Shown piece after piece: positions 59,396-64,000 of a stretch of DNA of 64,000 nt. The DNA is taken from the NCBI RefSeq assembly GCF_001514305.1, contig NZ_KQ949082.1:125365-189364 (forward strand), written 5' to 3'. The notes beneath the pieces are model-generated. The model was not told the origin of the DNA and did no database searches. It saw only the letters and a list, made by a program, of their open reading frames with translations. The translations under genes were made by a program, and so were the position numbers. The DNA comes from Streptomyces dysideae (GTDB lineage Bacteria > Actinomycetota > Actinomycetes > Streptomycetales > Streptomycetaceae). Within the stretch, counting starts at the first letter, position 1. Each line of letters begins with the position of its first letter.

Positions 59396-59679
59396 GAGGT
59401 GCACCTCCCTGCGCGCACCGCGGCGGCGACCGAGGACGGCCGTCGGGGGTACCGGGCGCTGCGCTGGCGATCACAATGCCTGTGCCCCGTGAACGACACC
59501 GACCGAGAGAAGGGCAGGGCCTGTGCACCGGGTGTGACGCAAGACCCGCGTACACGTCACACACGTGACACGAAGGGTGCGTTTGTGACAGAGCCGCTGC
59601 AAAGGTACACGCGGGCGCAAGGGCGCGGCGCGTTGACACAGCCCGCTCCCAGCCGCGAGTCGGGGCGGTTCACCTGATT
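59396..59679. other. gene-free stretch
   Basis: About 280 bases between the HTH gene and the tnpB element. ACGTCACACACGTGACACG near 59545 is partly palindromic (GTCAC/GTGAC) and GTGACAG recurs at 59586. No protein or RNA gene is evident. Confidence 0.45.
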
Positions 59680-61176
59680 CTTGCGAGGATGCCCCGGCGT
59701 TCACGCCGGGGAGGAATCGCTTCTCGAACCGGTGACGCGGAGCGTCTACCGTGTCCCATGGCCGGGCACGGAGTGCCCGCATTGCTGTCCGGCGGAGCCG
59801 GGGAATTCGCACGCGCATGCTGGATGGTCGCGAGTGTGGGTGAATGCGTGCGAAGTCCGCCCGGGTGTGCGATGCGCTGCCTACGTTTGGGGCCGTGAAG
59901 CTGGTGGTGCAAATGAAGCTGTTGCCGTCGCCGGAGCAGGCGGCGGCGCTGGAGGCGACCCTGCGCGCCTGCAACCGGGTCGCCGCCCACGTCTCCCGGA
60001 CCGCCTTCGAGACGGGCGTGACGGACCGCAACGGCCTGCAGAAACTGGTCTACGCGGACATCAAGGCCACGTTCGGGCTGTCGGCACAGCCCGCGGTGCG
60101 GGTGGTGAAGAAGGTCGTGGACGCTTACGGCGCGCTCGCGGCGAGCCTGAAAGCCGGGCGGCTGGGCGCTCCGGGGGCGAGGCGGTACCGCAAGGCCATC
60201 GGCTCGCCGGTCACTTTCCGGCCCGACGCGGCGCAGCCGTTCGACGACCGGTGCCTGTCCTGGCAGATGGACGCGCGCACGGTGTCGATCTGGACGGTGG
60301 ACGGGCGGATGCGCGGCATCCGCTACACCGGCTCGCCGGACCAGCTCAAGACGCTGGCTGAGTACCGCAAGGGCGAGTCCGACCTGGTCCAGCGGGACGG
60401 GAAGTGGTTCCTGATCGCGACCTGCGACATTCCCGATCCCGAGGTGTACGAGCCGGCCGACTGGATCGGTGTGGACCGCGGCATCGTCAACCTCGCCACC
60501 ACCAGCGACGGCACCAACCACCAGGGCCGTCGGCTGAACCGCTACCGGCGCTGGCAGGCCCGCAAACGCGCCGAACTCCAGGCAAGGCAGAGCCGTTCGG
60601 CCACCCGCCGCCTGGCCCGCCGGGCGAAGAAGGAGCATCGCCATGCCACCCATGTGAACCACCGGATTTCGAAGGAGATTGTGTCCGTCGCGCAACGCAC
60701 CGGTCGTGGGATTGCCGTCGAGCAGCTCGACGGGATCCGCGACCGGGTACGGCTTCGCCGCGACCAGCGGGGCACCTTGTCTACCTGGCCGTTCCACCAG
60801 CTCGGACAGCACCTCGCCTACAAGGCCCGCCGGGCCGGGGTGCCGTTTGTGGAGGTGGATCCGGCGTACACCTCGCAGCGCTGCCCGCGCTGCGGGCACA
60901 CCGAGCGGGCCAACCGGCCCGAGCGACACCGTTTCTCCTGTCGTCGGTGCGGCCTCGCTGGGCCTGCCGACCACGTCGCCGGCGTCAACGTGCGCAACCG
61001 CGCGCGCTCGGCGTGGGTGTTCGTCACCGCACCCGTCCCCGCACCGGCCTGAACAGGCTGGACCGTGGAGAGATGCGACCCGTGACCGTCCTGTCGTAGG
61101 GGGCAGTCGGGAGCGCGACAAGGTGTGAACGACCGAGTACACAAGCTCGGCCGTTCACGGCCGAGAAGGTGACATC
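59680..61176 (+). mobile_element. IS605/IS1341-like element carrying tnpB only
   Basis: Hairpins with the same design mark both ends: CCCCGGCG-TTCA-CGCCGGGG at 59692-59711 and CTCGGCCG-TTCA-CGGCCGAG at 61146-61165. The right boundary, at about 61176, is fixed by the interrupted inositol gene, whose sequence resumes with ATCCTGAGCC. The left edge is uncertain (about 59670-59690), because the rest of that gene is not found on the other side. There is no Y1 transposase (tnpA) in the element. Confidence 0.75.
59895..61052 (+). CDS. tnpB: TnpB (OrfB) RNA-guided nuclease
   Basis: A 385-residue TnpB protein starting at GTG 59895. WIGVDRGIVNLATT supplies RuvC Asp 1, GIAVEQLDGIRD the Glu, and GPADHVAGVNVRNR the last Asp, so the RuvC nuclease looks intact. 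The zinc ribbon is CPRCGH with CRRCGL. N-terminal helices resemble the OrfB_IS605 family (KLLPSPEQAAALEATLRACN). Known TnpB proteins use an RNA from the element's right end to cut at the empty donor site, which keeps the element in the population. Confidence 0.93.
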   Translation: MKLVVQMKLLPSPEQAAALEATLRACNRVAAHVSRTAFETGVTDRNGLQKLVYADIKATFGLSAQPAVRVVKKVVDAYGALAASLKAGRLGAPGARRYRKAIGSPVTFRPDAAQPFDDRCLSWQMDARTVSIWTVDGRMRGIRYTGSPDQLKTLAEYRKGESDLVQRDGKWFLIATCDIPDPEVYEPADWIGVDRGIVNLATTSDGTNHQGRRLNRYRRWQARKRAELQARQSRSATRRLARRAKKEHRHATHVNHRISKEIVSVAQRTGRGIAVEQLDGIRDRVRLRRDQRGTLSTWPFHQLGQHLAYKARRAGVPFVEVDPAYTSQRCPRCGHTERANRPERHRFSCRRCGLAGPADHVAGVNVRNRARSAWVFVTAPVPAPA

Positions 61177-61196
61177 CTGAGCCACGGCCGGCCCGA
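61053..61196 (+). ncRNA. predicted omega RNA (right-end guide RNA of tnpB)
   Basis: By analogy with TnpB systems, the transcript of the tnpB 3' end and the right-end DNA forms the guide RNA scaffold. The right-end hairpin (61146-61165) and AAGGTGAC follow, and the guide would be about 20 bases of flanking DNA from 61177 (ATCCTGAGCC and onward), which is inositol-gene sequence. No transcript evidence exists in the window and the 5' end is a guess. Confidence 0.4.
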
Positions 61197-61766
61197 ACGG
61201 CGTCTTCCTGGCCCGCACATCGGCCAACAGCCGGGCTCGCGCCTGGGAGTTGTGGCGACGCGGGGCCCAGTCAACGGCCCCTGCCACGCCCCGGCAACAC
61301 CGCCGGACCAGGGCTGAACGCAAACGCAGTGTCACCGCCAGTGACGCCCGTTGCGCAAGCCCGACGCCTTGGCGCTGCCTTGGCACCGGGTAGTTGACAT
61401 GCAGATACCCGATCCGCTCACCGTACGTCTCGATCAGCTTGACGCTGTCCCCACCGCAGTACGCGTAGCGCCCCGTGTCCAGGCAGAGCGACACCAGCCC
61501 GGAGTGCGTCCCGTCCAGGAACCGGGCGTTCTCCTCACGGTCGATACGCGTGTCGGCATGCGGATGGACGACGATCTGCAACCCGTACCGCTCCCGCACC
61601 TCACGCCCCAGACGCTCCGTCGGCGAGGTGAGGCTCCGCCACCGCTCCGGCGTCAGAGGGACTGCGCGACCTCGTCGAGGAACCGCTGCCAGGGGACCTG
61701 CGCAGGGTCGTCGGGGAACCAGACGCCCCAGGAGTCGGGCGCCGATCCGACACGGATACGGGACAT
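61177..61766 (-). pseudogene. iolE: broken inositol-catabolism isomerase/dehydratase (IolE-like)
   Basis: ATG 61766 opens SRIRVGSAPDSWGVWFPDDP then AQVPWQRFLDEVAQSL, the normal start of the IolE/IolH-type TIM-barrel protein. It then stops; about 75 codons are missing, and the match resumes in another frame with PTERLGREVRERYGLQIVVH, HADTRIDREEN, VSLCLDTGRYAYCGGDSVKL and IGYLHV. A run of about 150 unrelated bases follows, then LLADVRARKTPFGPAVAQ, and the tnpB element ends the gene at 61177. IolE dehydrates 2-keto-myo-inositol, so the pathway here is broken unless another copy exists. Confidence 0.82.
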
Positions 61767-61822
61767 ACCGGAAACTGGGGGCTGTGGTGACAACGACGTC
61801 ATGCCGGTCAGCTTCTGATCGC

Positions 61823-61897
61823 ACAGCAAGCGCTGTCAATACCTGGTCCGAATGTCTGGACAAAACATTGACAGGGCCGCTTGCGCCGGACTAGAAA
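61823..61897 (+). promoter_or_regulatory. iol promoter with operator
   Basis: ACAGCAAGCGCT (61823-61834) is the reverse complement of the core at 654-665 and 35206-35217. TTGACA (61868-61873) and TAGAAA (61892-61897) are 18 bases apart and read toward iolC. CTGTCAAT (61833-61840) and ATTGACAG (61867-61874) form an eight-base inverted repeat enclosing GTCCGAATGTCTGGAC, another small palindrome. Two regulators may bind here. Confidence 0.7.
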
Positions 61898-61926
61898 CCG
61901 GGGTGAGCCGATACGAAGGGAAGCCG

Positions 61927-62877
61927 ATGGCGTACGACCTGATCACCATGGGGCGGATCGGAGTGGATCTCTATCCGCTGCAGACCGGGGTCCCGCTGCC
62001 GCTGGTGACGACCTTCGGCAAGTTCCTCGGCGGCTCGGCGACGAACGTCGCGGTCGCCGCCGCCCGCCTGGGCCGGCGTACGGCGGTGATCACGCGCACC
62101 GGCGACGACCCGTTCGGCACCTACCTGCACGAGGCCCTCCAGGGCTTCGGCGTCGACGACCGCTGGGTCACCCCGGTCCCGGGCCTGCCCACGCCGGTCA
62201 CGTTCTGCGAGGTCTTCCCGCCGGACGACTTCCCGCTGTACTTCTACCGGCAGCCCAAGGCCCCCGACCTGGAGATCGACGCCCACGAGCTCGACCTCGA
62301 CGCCATCCGGGACGCCCGCATCTTCTGGATGACCGGCACCGGCCTGAGCGAGGAGCCCAGCCGCACGGCGACGCTGGCGGCCCTCGCCCACCGCGCCAAG
62401 TCGGGCACGACGGTCTTCGACCTCGACTGGCGCCCCATGTTCTGGCAGGACCAGTCCGAAGCCCGCCCGTTCTACGAAGAAGCCCTCCGCCACACCACCG
62501 TCGCCGTCGGCAACCTCGACGAGGTGGAGGTCGCCACCGGCGTCCGCGAACCCGAGGCCGCCGCCCAGGCCCTCCTGGACGCCGGTGTCGAGATCGCGGT
62601 CGTCAAGCAGGGCCCCAAGGGCGTCCTCGCAGTCAACAGCAAGGGCGACCGGGCCGAGGTCCCGCCCCTCCCCGTGACCGTCCTCAACGGCCTCGGCGCC
62701 GGTGACGCCTTCGGCGGCTCCCTCTGCAACGGCCTCCTCGAAGGCTGGGACCTGGAGACGATCATGCGGCACGGAAACGCCGCCGGTGCCATCGTCGCCT
62801 CCCGTCTGGAGTGCTCCTCCGCGATGCCCACGCCGGACGAGATCGAAGCCGCGCTGACCGCGGGAGCCGTGAAGTGA
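61927..62877 (+). CDS. iolC: 5-dehydro-2-deoxygluconokinase
   Basis: A 316-residue PfkB-family kinase from ATG 61927 (GGGAA six bases upstream). MAYDLITMGRIGVDLYPLQT is the characteristic IolC start, GKFLGGSATNVAVAAARLG is PfkB signature 1, VFDLDWRPMFW is a substrate-pocket segment, and NGLGAGDAFGGSL carries the GAGD catalytic site. It phosphorylates 2-deoxy-5-keto-gluconate in myo-inositol breakdown. The next gene overlaps by four bases (GTGA). It starts 160 bases from the divergent broken iolE. Confidence 0.93.
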   Translation: MAYDLITMGRIGVDLYPLQTGVPLPLVTTFGKFLGGSATNVAVAAARLGRRTAVITRTGDDPFGTYLHEALQGFGVDDRWVTPVPGLPTPVTFCEVFPPDDFPLYFYRQPKAPDLEIDAHELDLDAIRDARIFWMTGTGLSEEPSRTATLAALAHRAKSGTTVFDLDWRPMFWQDQSEARPFYEEALRHTTVAVGNLDEVEVATGVREPEAAAQALLDAGVEIAVVKQGPKGVLAVNSKGDRAEVPPLPVTVLNGLGAGDAFGGSLCNGLLEGWDLETIMRHGNAAGAIVASRLECSSAMPTPDEIEAALTAGAVK

Positions 62878-63755
62878 CCGTCGACATCGCGGAACTCGTC
62901 CGCCTGCGCACCCGGCACCCCGAGGCGATCGCCGAGGCCGCCGCCCGGCGCGTCCGCCGGCCGCTGCTGGGTGACAACGACCGGCTGATGATCGTCGCCG
63001 CCGACCACCCGGCCCGCGGCGCGCTCGGCGTCGGCGACCGCAAGCTCGCCATGGCCAACCGCGCCGACCTGCTCGAACGCCTCTGCCTTGCGCTCTCCCG
63101 CCCCGGCGTCGACGGCGTCCTCGCCACCGCCGACATCCTCGACGACCTGCTGCTGCTCGGCGCCCTCGACGGCAAGATCGTCATGGGCTCCATGAACCGC
63201 GGCGGCCTCCAGGGCGCCAGCTTCGAACTCGACGACCGCTTCACCGGCCACCGCGCCGAGGACATCGAGCGCCTCCGCTTCGACGCGGGCAAGCTGCTCC
63301 TGCGTATCGACTACGACGACCCGGGCTCCCTGACCACCCTGGAGTCCACGGCCCGCGCCATCGACGACATGGCCGCCCGCCGACTCCCCGTCTTCGTCGA
63401 GCCGTTCATCAGCCGCCGCACCGCCGAGGGCAAGGTGAAGAACGACCTCTCCGCCGAGGCCGTCACCAGGTCCATCGCCATCGCCTCCGGCCTGGGCGGC
63501 ACCTCCGCCTACACCTGGCTGAAGGTCCCCGTCACCGACAACCCCGACGACATGGCCGAGGTCATGGCGACGTCCACCCTCCCCGCCGTCCTGCTGGGCG
63601 GCGAGGTGGGCGACGATCAGGACGGCGCGTACGAGAAGTGGCGCGGCGCCCTCCAACTCCCCACCGTGCGCGGCCTGGTGGTGGGCCGCTCGCTGCTCTA
63701 CCCGGCGGACGGCGATGTGGCCGCCGCCGTGGACACCGCCGTAGGACTGCTGTGA
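62874..63755 (+). CDS. Cgl0158-like aldolase-type TIM-barrel protein of the iol operon
   Basis: A 293-residue protein starting at GTG 62874, overlapping the iolC stop. It has the pattern of the Cgl0158/DeoC-like (beta/alpha)8 family of inositol operons: DNDRLMIVAADHPARGALGV, GSMNRGGLQGASFELDDR, KLLLRIDYDDPGS, PVFVEPFI and YTWLKVPVTDN. The lysine of TWLKVPV could form a Schiff base. It probably performs the aldol cleavage of 2-deoxy-5-keto-gluconate-6-phosphate or a related step, which IolJ does elsewhere. iolB follows after 10 bases. Confidence 0.85.
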   Translation: MTVDIAELVRLRTRHPEAIAEAAARRVRRPLLGDNDRLMIVAADHPARGALGVGDRKLAMANRADLLERLCLALSRPGVDGVLATADILDDLLLLGALDGKIVMGSMNRGGLQGASFELDDRFTGHRAEDIERLRFDAGKLLLRIDYDDPGSLTTLESTARAIDDMAARRLPVFVEPFISRRTAEGKVKNDLSAEAVTRSIAIASGLGGTSAYTWLKVPVTDNPDDMAEVMATSTLPAVLLGGEVGDDQDGAYEKWRGALQLPTVRGLVVGRSLLYPADGDVAAAVDTAVGLL

Positions 63756-63765
63756 GGGCCGCCAC

Positions 63766-64000
63766 ATGACCAGCGATCTGTACGTCGAGAAGGGCGCCAC
63801 CGCGAACGCCCGGTACACCGTCGACATCGACCCCAAGCGGGCCGGCTGGACCCACAGCAGTCTGCGGATCGTCGAGCTGGAGCCGGGCGGCACGCACGCC
63901 TTCTCCAGCGGTGACAGCGAATGGATCGTGGTTCCGCTGAACGGCGGGTGCACGGTGCACGTCGAGGACGAAGAGTTCCAACTCCTGGGCCGGGAAAGCG
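63766..64000 (+). CDS. iolB: 5-deoxy-glucuronate isomerase, 5' part only
   Basis: The frame opens at ATG 63766 and runs off the right edge after 78 residues. TSDLYVEKGATANARYTVDI, LRIVELEPGGTHAFSSGDSE and WIVVPLNGGCTVHVEDEEFQ are typical of IolB, a cupin-fold enzyme that turns 5-deoxy-glucuronate into 2-deoxy-5-keto-gluconate, the substrate of IolC. The position after iolC and the aldolase fits the inositol operon. Confidence 0.92.
   Translation, partial: MTSDLYVEKGATANARYTVDIDPKRAGWTHSSLRIVELEPGGTHAFSSGDSEWIVVPLNGGCTVHVEDEEFQLLGRES

Overview
The window reads as chromosome of a Streptomyces or close relative: GC is very high, third codon positions are almost all G or C, GTG starts with GGAGG-type ribosome sites are common, and the content is typical of the group (two WhiJ-like HTH/DUF397 modules, an S37 tripeptidyl aminopeptidase, a single-chain double ABC exporter, an Fxs radical-SAM cluster, a VapBC pair, LacI regulators, a myo-inositol operon). 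No rRNA, tRNA or CRISPR was seen.

Layout. 0-9.5 kb: an edge-truncated SGNH hydrolase, a cupin protein and an MFS transporter; a decayed ISL3 transposase joined to an epimerase stump; then a LacI repressor facing a sugar-uptake operon whose permease and binding-protein genes have collapsed into a fused remnant, while its oxidoreductase and PmoA-like genes survive; a secreted endonuclease. 9.5-33.6 kb: accessory genes (HTH/DUF397 module, VapBC, serine hydrolase, double ABC exporter, S37 peptidase, lipoprotein, GH3 enzyme, EPSP synthase, a second HTH/DUF397 module plus ATPase, LysR, hydrolases, an FeS-LRV-like repeat protein, DinB proteins) with several gene stumps and an imperfect inverted-repeat structure of about 790 bp at 24.9-25.7 kb. 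33.7-38.5 kb: a MITE, a second LacI gene and a three-gene oxidoreductase/DUF993/isomerase operon. 38.5-48.6 kb: an Fxs system (radical-SAM/SPASM FxsB, TIR-like FxsC, P-loop/TIR/NB-ARC/TPR FxsT) whose operon continues into an unrecognised protein with a TTA codon and a cation/proton antiporter, with a divergent TIR-SEFIR protein. 48.6-59.4 kb: rbsKD, recD2, citrate synthase, copZ-copA (split by a second MITE), a zinc alcohol dehydrogenase and a small HTH protein. 59.7-64 kb: a tnpB-only element inserted in a broken inositol gene, then iolC, an aldolase-like gene and iolB, which runs off the right edge.

How it works together. Three metabolic loci (the cupin gene, the oxidoreductase operon and the iol operon) carry the same AGCGCTTGCTGT operator-like core, so one LacI-type regulator may coordinate them; the LacI gene at 34 kb, next to one site, is the obvious candidate. 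A different LacI protein at 4.6-5.6 kb has its own paired operators, one of them placed between the -35 and -10 of the collapsed sugar operon. Ten or more stumps, fusions or frameshifts lie in 64 kb, nearly all in the accessory parts, which suggests repeated deletion around mobile DNA.

The most system-like region is the extended fxs locus: peptide-modifying enzyme, TIR and SEFIR signalling-type domains, an NB-ARC/TPR sensor-like protein and an ion antiporter in one compact arrangement, but with no clear FxSxx-COOH precursor peptide.
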